The translations under genes and the position numbers were made by a program. 64,000 bases of DNA from Theobroma cacao (taxonomy: Eukaryota > Streptophyta > Magnoliopsida > Malvales > Malvaceae): contig NC_030855.1 in assembly GCF_000208745.1 (NCBI RefSeq), positions 25,239,549-25,303,548 on the forward strand. The letters run 5' to 3'. Below are positions 42,401 to 55,541 of the stretch, one piece after another (the stretch's first letter is position 1; every line of letters begins with the position of its first letter). The notes under the pieces are model-generated. The model worked only from the letters and a program-made list of their open reading frames with translations, was not told where the DNA came from and did not search any database.

Positions 42401-43962
42401 TGGACTGAATATGCTTATACAATGTTTCTTGTAAATTATCATTACAGGAAAAGGAACTTGGTAAAAGAAAGCTGTGACATAAATGCATCTCGGTGAGCCT
42501 TTTCTTCACATCATGTGCGTGACTTAATACGTTATGCATTCATGTACTTTCCACCGCTGCATAGATCATGATACAGATAAGTTTTTATGGGGTCAGGAGT
42601 CCTGCAGTCCTGCCATTGCAACATTTGTTTGATGAATAAGTTACCAATCTGCCTCAAACATGCAAGATCATTTGCCATAATTTGATGAACATTCTCTAGT
42701 CTGTACAAACTCGAAAATACAGCAGTGAACTGGAAATTTGTAAGTATAATTCCTGCTTCTGATAAGCCTTTTGTGATAGTGTACAGAATTTCTGGGAAGG
42801 CCGGTGGCAAGGCTTAGACCTGAAGGGTATTTTAGTGGAATTAAGGCTACTTCAGGATTTTCATTTGGCTTGTTCTCGATATTTAAAATTCAATGATACG
42901 ATGGTCATCACCATAACTGTCTGCCCATGCTTGGAGCATTTGCCTCCCAACTTTGATAGTGAGACTCAGGCCCACACCTTCATTCTTCATTCATCTCTGT
43001 CTGCACTACAATTATATATACCAGTGGCCACCTACCAAGAGATAAATTTTCATTGCGTTCATATGCTTAAAATCCATATTTCTTGACATAATGGAAAATC
43101 TTTCTTTTATCATCCAAGATTCAACCTGTTTTAATATCCACTGTTGGCATTCACATCAGATGTGGCCACCTACCAAGAGATAAATTTTCATTGCATTCAT
43201 ATGCTTAAAATCTATAGTTCTTGACATAATGGAAAATCTTTCTTTTAGCATCCAAGATTCAACCTATCTTAATATCCACTGTTAGCCAATCATTGACCCA
43301 ACAACTTTTTGAGTGTAAACTCAAGCTCAAGTTGCTAGTAGTGATGGACTTGAATTATTATATAAATCTTAACAATTACACTCATATCTGATGTGGGATG
43401 TGAGATATCATAATGTGCTCAAAATCTTGATATCCTCGTCAATGCCATATATCACATTTACGGGATTAAGATCTCACCAAAATAATATGAAAGCTCACAT
43501 CACTTGGGACCATAGTCTCTTCACTAAAGTTTTCATTTCTTCTTGTTGTTGGGATGGGGTCTTTTTCACTAATTTGATCCATGCACTCATCAGTCATCAC
43601 CATGACATCATGAAAGAGAAGGCTCAAGCATGAATCATCAAATGTATTAAATCATTGAAATCCATGCATCATACACCATCAACACCATCCTTACATACAT
43701 ACATACATCCACCAGAGCCATTACCAACATCAACCTCGCAACAACAGAAGAGAAACCTAGGTACGCCAAAACAACAGGGCATGTAATGAGCAAAGTCACC
43801 AGATTGATCATCTCATACCAGTACCACTACTATCACTGATCACTGCACATTAACAAACTGGTCTAGGACTAGAACAACCATTTATTCTGTCACACTCAGC
43901 TCTCTTCTCTCCCTCACATAAACTAGGAAGAGAAGATGAGATGGTGGTTGTACCAAAGCATT
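42401..43962. other. Convergent intergenic region with a 138-bp tandem duplication
   Basis: This separates two genes that face each other, so it contains both 3' UTRs. It carries the tandem duplication at 43024-43285 and, at about 43295-43420, a minus-strand copy of the dispersed LTR-like repeat. Nothing coding was recognised. Confidence 0.5.
43024..43285. repeat. Tandem duplication, two units, 138-bp period
   Basis: The stretch starting GTGGCCACCTACCAAG at 43024 recurs at 43162 with few substitutions through about 124 bp, ending in AATATCCACTGTT. The high identity points to a fairly recent local duplication. Confidence 0.9.
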
Positions 43963-45506
<1,544 letters not shown>

Positions 45507-45766
45507 TTCCTCACTACTCTCACTACAGGTCACTGACCTTGCTTTGGATCTTTAATAAGGTGCTGCTTAAATAATTCAGAGACTGACAAATTTGGTAATA
45601 AAAAATGCCCTAGTTTTGAAAAGTTTTACCCTTTTTTTTAACACTTGTATTAATATCAGCACTTACTGCTAATTTTAATCTGGATTGTGTCAAAAAGTTG
45701 GCAACACCTGTAAGAGTTATCAACAGAAAATGGCAAAATGCTTAGCAGTTACGATTCATGAAGCTT

Positions 45767-45770
<4 letters not shown>

Positions 45771-45844
<74 letters not shown>
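45771..45844. repeat. Compound AT/GT microsatellite in the peroxidase promoter
   Basis: About 14 AT units run directly into about 23 GT units, 265 bp upstream of the peroxidase ATG. Alternating purine-pyrimidine of this length is length-unstable and can adopt Z-DNA. Confidence 0.95.
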
Positions 45845-45846
<2 letters not shown>

Positions 45847-47396
45847 TGTTACTCTCTGCATGCAAAGTAGAAAAGATTGACAGAGGGCCCAGAGCTAGCT
45901 GATCCAACGGTGATCTTGAAGGATCTTGGACCCTAGCCAAGACTCAAGTCCCTGGTCAGACTCAGAATAACCTTTTTAAGGAAAAGCCACTAGAAGAATT
46001 TGGAACATAAATAGCAATTTAAACAGTTCTTCTGTTAAAAGATTGCACCCTCCTGTTAATTCCCCTGTCTACCCCACCAGCTTTGTTCTTTTCTTAAGTA
46101 TAGAAACACCTTTACAATGCAGAAACTTGCTAAAATGTTGAAGAAGGAATTGGTGAATTCTGCAGTTATTTCTACGCTGGGAAGCTGTTTAATTTACAAG
46201 ATAACTCATTTTTTTCTTTGTTATTCCATCTCAAACCTGACAGAAACAAGGTGTATAGTACTTGTTTTGGTTATTAATTACAATGCAGGATCTCGATGTA
46301 AGAATGCTGGAATTCAGCTAAAGATGCACTGAAATGTGTACAGATTCTGCAATATTTATATGTCATGAGATTGACTTTGAGGATGGTAGCTAAACATAAC
46401 AGATAAAACCAACATTTGAGCTTGTACATGCCTCTTGTTATTATCTCTATCATGATCCTTCTTTCTCAATGCAAAGGCATGAATCTGGTGAAAAACAAAA
46501 GGAGCTCTGCAACATGGACCACATTCAAATGCTTCTGGAATAAATCAAAAACTTGAAACTGTTATGCTCTTTGGTTTCCTCTTTACATCCATTTAAAACC
46601 TTAAAAGGATAGCAAAAGAGAAAAGCCATCATAGCTTTCCCTTTCAAGTGGGGTACAAGGCATTGCTGGTCTTAATTTGAAGATTGGGAAGCTTATTCAC
46701 CATGCAAGGAAAAAGAAACAAAGCACAATAAGATTCTTTTGGATTGAAGAACAAGCAGCCTACTAGCCTACCACTGAGAGCCATCTGCCCTTTCAGTGAG
46801 GAACACTTTCTTCCATTCAAACAAGAGGTCCAAATAATGTGAAAGCTACATTTTTCTTCATAATGGAAACTTAATACTCTTTTAGTCCTACTTCCTTTAT
46901 CTAATTTTTTTATATTTTCCATTTCGGGATATTCTTATTAAAAAATATAATTGTTAATGGCATATGAGAAATTCCTTTATGCAACTTTATATTATTGAAA
47001 TCCAAAGGGTACAAAGCAAAAAGCCAATGTCAATGTTATTATAATTTTTAAGAAAGAGTTTGGAGGCTTTAGGCAACCAGCGGTCCAACCAATGAACAAA
47101 GTTAGTCCTTTTAGTTTTCCCACAATGCCCCTCCATAACCCTGATATTCCTTCCGTTTTGGGGGCTTTCGTTTGGAGGCCTGAGGGGTAGATGTGAGAAA
47201 TCGAGGGGAGCCGAGCGAAATGACCAACCTCGTCCGGCGTGGCCACCGACACTTTGAGATTTAATGCATCTAAGATATCTAGTTGCATTTATGGTTAAAA
47301 CATGGACCCCACAGGGTGATGAGTCATCATGCCCTCACGGGAGGTGACATATATCAATTTTTTAAATATCTTTTACAGATAAAACATTTTTAAAAG

Positions 47397-47408
47397 GGAC
47401 ACGTGTCC
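47397..47408. promoter_or_regulatory. Palindromic G-box
   Basis: GGACACGTGTCC is a perfect 12-bp palindrome around CACGTG. It lies 1.9 kb upstream of the peroxidase gene and 570 bp past the wybutosine gene stop. The target gene is unknown. Confidence 0.35.
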
Positions 47409-47980
47409 GTAGATCTTACTTTGATTAAATTAGATAAGAATTAAAGAAAGTCAAAATTTCCAATCTTTCTCAATGACTTTTGTTTTTTTTTTCTTTATTT
47501 TCACAATAAAAAAGCAAAGGATATGTACGCAATAATACATATACATACCTCTTCTTATTAAATTTTTTTTATTTATATTTAATATATTATCCGAGTATAA
47601 TATTTATATGCTATCATAAATATGTAATAATTTAATATTTATTTTTTAAATTCATTTATTAATAAAATGACAATGTTTGATTCATTAATAATGCATAAAC
47701 GTCAAGTTTTTTAATTTTCTTTTTGTAACTTTCATCATCATGATGATAGAAGACATTGATTATTGATGGGCCATGCGCCATGGCCCACAGGACAACTTGA
47801 TTGCCTACTTTGGATCTTTACGAGGACAGCTTTTTTAGAACAAAAATGAATTGACAAATTTGTACTTGTGAGTTGTGACAGACTTATGGGCCATGAATGG
47901 GTAAAATGGGTTATTATGACCCGGCCCATATACACAACCCCTAGTTATTTCCTAGAGACTATTTTGTTACATGAAAATTT

Positions 47981-50900
47981 TCAGGCATGAATCTGTCTGC
48001 ATCTAACATCAGCAACAAGATGGCGGATGTGTGGGGCGTACCATTTTACTCTCTCCACATGCTCTACAGCCACTTCCCAACAATGACCTGCAAACAACAA
48101 TAATCACTTTAGGGCCATTGTGATATTCAATCTTACATCGGATGTGAATGTGAGTCTTAAAGATCTATATAAGGATCTAAGTCAATCATTATTAGCAACT
48201 TGAGCTTAAGTTTTTTAAGGTCAAGTGGTTTAAATCTGGAAAGTTATTGAATGAGTGGTGCTTGGACTCAGGTTGTTACACAAACATGAACTGTAAGATG
48301 TAAGATTATGTCATATAAGACTGGAAAGTCATACCTTCGGATCTAGCGATTTCGGATATCGATTTTGAAACATGTTTAGTCCACGATTCCTCATTTGTGT
48401 CCTTCACATTCCCATGCACGTGTAATATTCCACCCTCACTCCTGCATTTTTTGTACCATCATTAAAATGACAGTGCACTTGAAATGTAACACAAGTAATA
48501 ACATCAACATAAAGCACCTTAATGCCCTCACAGCAATAAGCCAGCTAGCCTCACTTGACGGAAGAAGACCAAGACAAACTCGATCTGCAACTCCCTGTAG
48601 GAAAAAAATCATCATGAATCAATCAGCACATAGTTTATTCTGGTAGTGAAGGCTCAAGTTGCCGTGGCAAGATGTTCTTTTAGTCCATTTGAATAGCCAA
48701 TAAAATCAAGAATCCAAGCTGGGTCATTTCATGAAAAAGTATTTCTTCATATGCTGCCCTCAATCAGGCAATTGAGCCAGAAATTTTGACTCCAAAACAA
48801 CAAATGCAATTTTAAAAAAGTAAAATAAAATAAATTCAAACATATACATTTAACTGAGGAATGAGGATCAACATTTTAACATTAAAATCATGATTTACTG
48901 TTGGTGCTCTTCACAGGTGATGTTATAACTGCATTTTTGGTCTGACGAGGAACATACTCAAAGAGCAAGGGCCACAGAATAGCAACCATTAACTGGTCAT
49001 CCAAGAGCTTCAGATATTTACCTTGGGTGCGGTAATTCGATTATCCCCTTCAAGTATGATACAACGATCAGAGACAGAATTGGCTTGAAGATTCCGTTTA
49101 AGAGCCTCAATGGCATGGGGATTCCATTCACAAGCATATACTAGCTTTGCTTTTGCCCTGATTGATGAGCATTACAATTCCAAAAAAAGAACACCAATAA
49201 CAAAAAAGACTTGTCGATCAGCGAAATTGAATGTAATGTAAGTCAGTTGAAGACTTAAAAGATAATAAGAGAATCTTCCTACACTGATAATTCTCCATCA
49301 AATCTTGTAATTTCTATTAAGGGCTAATGGTGACATGACACAAAACAATCATTGTCCTTCACATAAGCCATGAAAAGCAACATAATTATCTATTAATTTC
49401 AGTCAGTCAAGAAGTCTGCTTCTAGTTGAAGATCTGAAGATCACAAAACTAAGTCTGGTGTGCATGTAGGCACATAGATGTGTCTTTGTGTGTGTGTGTA
49501 TGAGAGAGAGAGAGAGAGAGAGAGACACTTAAGATTTAGACAAAATTGAAAGACCATAATAAACCATAAATACAGCATACCTAACAAGGAAGGGCAACAC
49601 AAAATATCCAATTCCAGCAAACAGATCCACGATAACTGCATCTGTACAATCCAAATTGGCCATGCGCATTTTCTCAGAAAGATTGCCCCAAGAAAACATG
49701 CACTTAGTCGCATCAAAAGAATATAGAATCCCATTTTCACGATGATCAACCCAGCCACTATCTCCCATAAGAATCTCCAAAGTACTGTCTCTTGTACCAT
49801 TTGGTGCAACTCGGCCCTTGACAAATTACAGAAATTAATGCAATGAGTGAATGAGTGGCATATAAAAACTTCTGATGAATGATATCCATGAGATTCTCAA
49901 TTATGAATCTTGCCTAAATATGATAATTTCAAGTGAGCAGTAATATTGTTCAAAATATTCGGACACCAAGGTAAACCACTGCTTGGTCTAAGTCACTATA
50001 CAATAAGACAATATGGCCTACAATATCCTTCAACCGCTGGAATGACTGTAGGCCATTAGTAAATAGATGCATTGTTATGAGTTGATAGATAGAAAGAAAT
50101 TTAAACAGAATATGATCACTGATCAAATCATCTTGATCTAATAAGAATTCTTTGAATGGATGCCAATCATTTGGAGTGAATCAATAGAATTCTTTGGAGT
50201 ACTAGAGTGAATCAGCATAAAAGATAAGTTTTGGAACAAATTAAGGAAAGAAAGCATCATCAATCAATACAGTGGCTAGATATAATTCATCCATATAGCT
50301 TACTTGGCGAGCAAGGCGACAAGTATTCAGGGATCTGGCAATAATGGGCCAAAGCTCCTCTCCAATCGAATCCCATACTGGGTCCTTGAAGGATGAAACT
50401 GGAAGCACAACAATATCACCAAGTCGTTCCCACCTGACTTAGTCAAAAGATGTTAAATATTGAGAGGAAATTGCATCCACGTGTATTTTGAAAAGAGAAG
50501 CAAACCACAGCAACTCTTTATCTAACTCAAGAATTTTGACAAAACTCAAACTTACATAGAGGCAGCAAAGAATAGAAGTAATGAAAGACAAACCTGCTTG
50601 GTAGCTGCTCCAGAAGTTTAACGGACAAGCCCTTATGCCTAATCAAAGAGGCAACAGCTTCAGTCATTATTTTTAAGGGTGATTTGGAAGCTTTTCTGGC
50701 TTCAATAACCTCATCTGGCAGCTTAGTAGCACCACATTTCTTAAGAATATCCAAAGCTGCTGAGGAGGACACCTCATTTAACAGAACACTTTCAGCTCTA
50801 AATGTTTTAGATGGATGATGATCAATCAAGCCTTCAAATTTGTCTTCTGGAAATATAGCACAAAACTTCTCTGTCACAGGGAAAGAGATACGTAGACCAT

Positions 50901-53301
50901 CATCTAGTGCATAAGCCTTTCTCTCAAGATCTAACCATCCAAACTTCTTCAATATGTCCTTTCCTAATTTTGCATATTTTCTTTCAAGTTGTACAACCCA
51001 ACTTGAAGCAACCATCTGATTCCCAACATTTAAACTCTGTGGTTTAGGACTTTGAGTTGAACCAAGAGCATTTCCAACATGTGAAGCTTGAATAAGATCA
51101 TTCCCATTTGCTGTCATACCCTCCTCTTGGTTATTAACTTGATTTTCTCCCATCTTTGGAGCATTTTCATGATCATCTAAAGATAACAAAGGAAGCAATT
51201 CAATTTTCACTGGCTCACTAAACTTTGTTCCAAAGGCATAACAAGCTGCTCCACCACCAACCATAACAAGATTATCATGAACAACATTGGCGGTGCATCG
51301 CACAAACAGTTCTTTATCAATTGAATTGAGGGTCACATGCTTCCAAACTAGGCTTCGTATATCAAGTAATGCCAACTCTTGACAATGTTGTCTGACAGGA
51401 CAACCTCCGATTATTCCAATATAATTTTTGTAGACAAACATCGAGTGGGAGAACCTAGCATGTGGGCTTCTTCCTCCTACCTTTTCTATTTTCCATAAAC
51501 ATGTTTGAGTATCAAAGCTGTACAAGTCCCCAAGTGCTTTCTCTCCATGGTACCCTCCAAACATGAATAACTTAGACTCATAAGTAACCATTGAGTGAGA
51601 ATGACGGGCACATGGCCATTCACCATGGACCACCAATTCTTCCCACTGCAGTGTATTGGTGTCAAGAACATGCAAAGATGACGAGATTGTATCATTGTTA
51701 AGTCCACCAAAGACATAAATCTTTGATCCAACTACTGCAGCTGCATGTCGATGCCTGTGCGAGATACATACAGATTAGACATTAAGAACTAAAATGAGAT
51801 GCTAAGTCAGGAGAAATGACAGGAAATGAGGACATTAATGCACTTTCATAACATGTTCAAGAAATGATTAAGGCAGAATAAAAGCCTGGCAAGTAGGCAT
51901 ACCTTACAATGTATTCTAATTTCTTATGGCATACATCTAAACAAAAGAAAGTAAAAAAAGAGGCGGAACAACAACAGAAGCATAAAAGGAGTATGACCTG
52001 GGAGGAAAGGCACTGCCAGTACAATCTAGTAACCTCCATTCATTCTTAACCGTATTGAGAACCCATACATCACTCAGAATGTTCAAAGGATCAGCCCTGC
52101 CTCCAATAACAAACATGCAATCTCCTACCAAAGAAGAGGTGTGACCCAGGCGAGGAGATGGACAGCCCACCACATTAATTTCTTTCAAATTTCCAAGAAA
52201 TGGATCAAGAAGAAAAGAATCATTTCTCCTTGCATGTCTTCCAATGCCCCCAAAGCCACCAAAGACAAGAACCATAGTTTTGTCTATGTTATCCACGGTA
52301 CAAGCTGAATGCCCCCAAAGGAACAGCCTTTCTACGGGTTCACCAACAATTACCATCTTAGTAATAGATAAACTACAACTGCGAATTCCTTCTGTTCCTG
52401 CCAATGATTGACAAGAAAAAGTCGTTTTCTCATTAGGATCGATGTCCTGCAACCACAATACCATATAGCTCAAAATTAATGACTAAATAACAAAAAGTTA
52501 CTCCAATCACAAAGCTCAACTTCATAAAAATGATACCAAAAGCATCGAAAATCAACATTTTGAACAAAAATTACCAACTTGGGCATCTCCAAAACTTCTC
52601 TCCAAACCATCCTGACCTTCATTCCAATCACCACTCTCACTACAGATTGAGCCATTCCCATTCTCATATGCTCCAGCCTGATCCTTCATAAAAGCTCTAA
52701 GAAAACCTTCACTTCTCTGCCTATTAGCTTCCATTTTCTCATTAGCAACCTCAACAAGGAACCTCACGTAATCTTTAGATACCATAATTTTCTGGGTATC
52801 ACCCAAAGGCACCTCCATCCGAATCGAGCACCGTATCCCCACGATTACTCTCTTACTCACGCTTGTAATCCCAGACTCTCTGAACCCGCAAGCAATAGCC
52901 AAGGAAACCAAGTTCTGAGCTGAATTTAAGTCCCTGCACTCAACCGCAATGATGAGAGGCTCAAAACGGAAGACCAACTCACTTAGTTGAGTCAACTTGG
53001 TCGAGTCAGCAAAGAGGAGGGAGATGACTGAGTCGGGATCCGCCATGTCGTGGGTGATGAAGAGCCAGGTCCCTCCTCGGGCTTTCTTTTTGGTTGGATT
53101 ATTCGAGTTGGGGTCGGGTTTGGGTTGGGAAAGGATAGAGATACGACCGGAGCAGGAGCTGGTAGTGAAGTAAGAAGGGTGGTTGTTGATGGCGTCGAGG
53201 AGAGGGATGATGGGCGTGTCTAACGTGCCTTTCGGTGATTTGTCCGTCTCATTTGAGCTCAGTGACGCTAGCGTCGACGCTTTCCTCTTGTCAAACTCCA
53301 T
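47981..53301 (-). CDS. tRNA wybutosine-synthesizing protein 2/3/4 (TYW3-kelch-TYW2 fusion)
   Basis: A fused enzyme of wybutosine synthesis at position 37 of tRNA-Phe. Minus-strand exons are 53301-52579, 52446-51998, 51754-50594, 50433-50304, 49816-49581, 49157-49022, 48594-48518, 48441-48335 and 48087-47981, phases agreeing, 1041 residues. Residues 1-~215 are the TYW3 methyltransferase domain. About 270-560 are kelch repeats (VFGGFGGIGRHAR, HSHSMVTYESKLFMFGGYHGEKALGDLYSFD) like those of TYW4. The C-terminal third is the TRM5/TYW2 domain with VQLERKYAKLGKDILKKFGW, the SAM-binding DLFAGIGYFVLPF, then KWYAPHIRHLVADVRCR. It matches Arabidopsis At4g04670 throughout from memory. The first donor is uncertain: the stronger GTAATT at 52574 breaks the frame, so CAA-GTTGGT (donor at 52578) was chosen. 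The TYW4 carboxyl methyltransferase part is absent. Confidence 0.95.
48119..48280 (+). mobile_element. Solo-LTR-like repeat (TG...CA) in an intron of the wybutosine gene
   Basis: The segment begins TGTGATATTC and ends GGTTGTTACA, the TG...CA form of an LTR, and includes ACATCGGATGTGAATGTGAG and ATTAGCAACTTGAGCTTAAG. Diverged relatives occur at about 29164-29300 (same strand) and 43295-43420 (opposite strand). No clear target duplication is visible. It lies in the last intron of the gene on the opposite strand. Confidence 0.5.
49487..49526. repeat. TG and GA microsatellites
   Basis: A short TG run passes into about 12 GA units inside an intron of the wybutosine gene. Confidence 0.9.
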
Positions 53302-54111
53302 TTCTCTGCTACCTGCCTCTCTTCCTCCTTTCCTTTTCTGTTCGAAAAACCCTTGATAAATCTCGACTAAAGACCAAGACTCAAGCGAATGGTGAAGGGT
53401 AGTTTGGAGATTTTCATAATTTATGGGCTTTACGTAACATGTTGGAGGCTTTTAGATTGGTCCATAGAATCTCATGTACGCAGGCCCATCGGCTCAGGCC
53501 TTTTTCTAAAACAGTAAAAATGAGTCGGTTCGGTTCACCGTTTCCCCCATCTGCCATCGATCCGTTCCCGGTTTAAGGTTTCAGGTTTATATTTGATATA
53601 TTATCACTTAATTATTAAATTTCATCTCGTAAATATGTAAAAATAAATATCAAAATAATAATATTTGATTTATTGATAATTTATAAATCTATAGAACGTT
53701 AATGAATCAAGTATAAATTATTAAATTTTTTTATATTTAGCTTTCTACTTTATTATGTATTAGAATATAACTAACATATGCTTGCTTCTTACGATATGTC
53801 TATAATTTGATGGAGAATGAAAAAGACAAAGCTTAACCCACAAGACAAAGTAGTGATTTTTGCATGTTGTACAAGTCTACAGAAAACAGGTTCCGGCTCA
53901 ATGCAACAAGGAAAGAAGAGAGTAAAACTTGCACGAAATTATTAGACAATCATGAGATGGAGTTAAGAACAACTGCAGCCGATGAAACTCTGTTTCTTCA
54001 TGACAGCATGCTACATCTGTGTCTTATCCATGATGTTCATGTTTTGTCTACAACGCTGCTACGTCTTGAAAAGGAGCTCTTTTACACCACCAGGGTCCGG
54101 ACTCCGGAGGT
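53302..54111. other. Promoter of the wybutosine gene and 3' flank of the R3-MYB
   Basis: About 300 bp of leader and promoter for the leftward wybutosine gene is followed by AT-rich sequence and, from about 53860, the probable 3' UTR of the MYB gene. No further gene was recognised. Confidence 0.45.
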
Positions 54112-55297
54112 TCATCTTTGGTTGTGTGTCGACTGTGAGCTACGTCTTGAAGTCCAGTACTTCTCGATCTCATCTGCTGTTCTTCCGGGGATTCTACCAG
54201 CAATCAGAGACCACCTGATGCAACGTAAACACACTTACCAGAAATGACTACAGTGCAGGGCCGGCCCTTGAGTGAAGCCACCCAAGCAAAGACTTTAAAT
54301 CTCCAATTTGAAGAGATCTTATAATTTTATAATATGATTTATTATATTAAAAATATATAAAAATAATTAATAAAATTATTTATTTTTTATTTTTTAATTA
54401 TATGTTTAATAAATTTTAATTTTTTATTATTTTTTAATTTTTAAAATGTTATATTACTCTCAATCAATTAACGATCATATGTATTTAATCCTTTTCGATA
54501 ATTTTTTTTTTCACTTATTTCCAATCAACATATTTAATGATTTTTAATAATTATTTTTTTATATATAAAATCAATTTTTTTTTTAATATATAATATCTAC
54601 TTTTGAATTCTTCTTTTCTCATTTATTCTTTCTTTCTTCTTTCTTTAACTGTAATTTTTCTTTAAAAAATATACAAAAAGTCTATTATGTTATTATCTTT
54701 ATAAAACCATGAGCCTCTTTTGCGGTTTATAATAAACATTCAACAATTAGGTATTATTATTTTAATATTTACAAACTTTTTTACTTTAATTTAAAATTTA
54801 TATTATATTATTATATTATTTTTATTTTAAGTGATAGTTGATTTATTTAAATTAAAAATTTTAAATATTAATTTTCTATTAATTATTTAAAAAATATAAA
54901 AAAATTTACATCTTAAAAAAATAAAAATTTAATAATTTTTTAAATTTCAATAAAATAATACCTCATTGAATATTTTACTTTAAATATTTGAATTTATTGA
55001 GCAGTTCCTGCTACAGTGGCAAACTGACTGAACAAGAAGTGTAATCAAACCTGTCCCCGATCAAGTTAAACATTCTGGCAATGAGCATCTCCTCATCCTC
55101 AGAGAATTCCACCTTAGTATCCTGATCAGTTCTTTCCTCTGCAACAGGGACAACAACCCAAAATATGAGAATAAACGGATAAAAAAAAAAAAAGAAGTAT
55201 CAAGCATCGAGAGTGTCAAAAGCTGAAACAGGTCGAGGAAACCTTTGGTGTCTTGCCTCCTACCCCTGCCACTAGAGCTACGATCCAAGTCTCCCAT
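54112..55297 (-). CDS. CAPRICE/TRIPTYCHON-type single-repeat R3-MYB
   Basis: A small transcription factor; relatives repress trichome formation and promote root-hair fate by competing with R2R3-MYBs for bHLH partners. It is hard to see because each exon is under 105 nt: minus-strand exons 55297-55243, 55138-55051 and 54214-54112 join in phase to give 81 residues. Residues 28-71 are the R3 repeat (VEFSEDEEMLIARMFNLIGD, then RWSLIAGRIPGRTADEIEKY), with Trp49 and Trp68 retained. The intron at Gly-Asp-Arg/Trp is the conserved position in this family. The bHLH-contact motif [DE]L-x2-[RK]-x3-L-x6-L-x3-R is met at L37, R40, L44, L51 and R55, but the first acidic residue is Met36. The second intron (836 bp) is unusually long and AT-rich. 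No activation or EAR motif is visible. Confidence 0.9.
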
Positions 55298-55541
55298 GGT
55301 TGCCAGGGGAGAGCAATCCCAGCTTTGCGGTATTTATCTGGGTAAACAGGAGGTCATAGGTGGTTGGGGAAAATGAAAAATCCAACAGAAGACTGTTAGT
55401 TCCTGGGATTTGATAAGTTGTTGAGGCTTCCACCGTTGGTTGGCTTGGCCTTTTGTGTCTAAATGAACAAAGACTACAGGTCAACTCAGTGCGGCACTAC
55501 TTGATTCCTTAAGGATCAGGTATCAAATCTTGTTTTACATC

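Larger units (their letters stand above)
45507..47980. other. Promoter side of the peroxidase gene and spacer
   Basis: It holds the peroxidase 5' flank, with the AT/GT microsatellite at 45771-45844 and a palindromic G-box at 47397-47408. Leftward open frames of 92 and 98 codons at 46644-46922 and 46992-47288 match nothing recognised. The right edge is the 3' flank of the wybutosine gene. Confidence 0.45.

Noticed and set aside
46992..47288. Leftward 98-codon frame as a gene
   Set aside because: No recognisable domain, no splice-consistent partner exon, and composition like the flanks.
53864..54247. Rightward 127-codon frame
   Set aside because: It is antisense to the third exon of the R3-MYB and resembles no protein.
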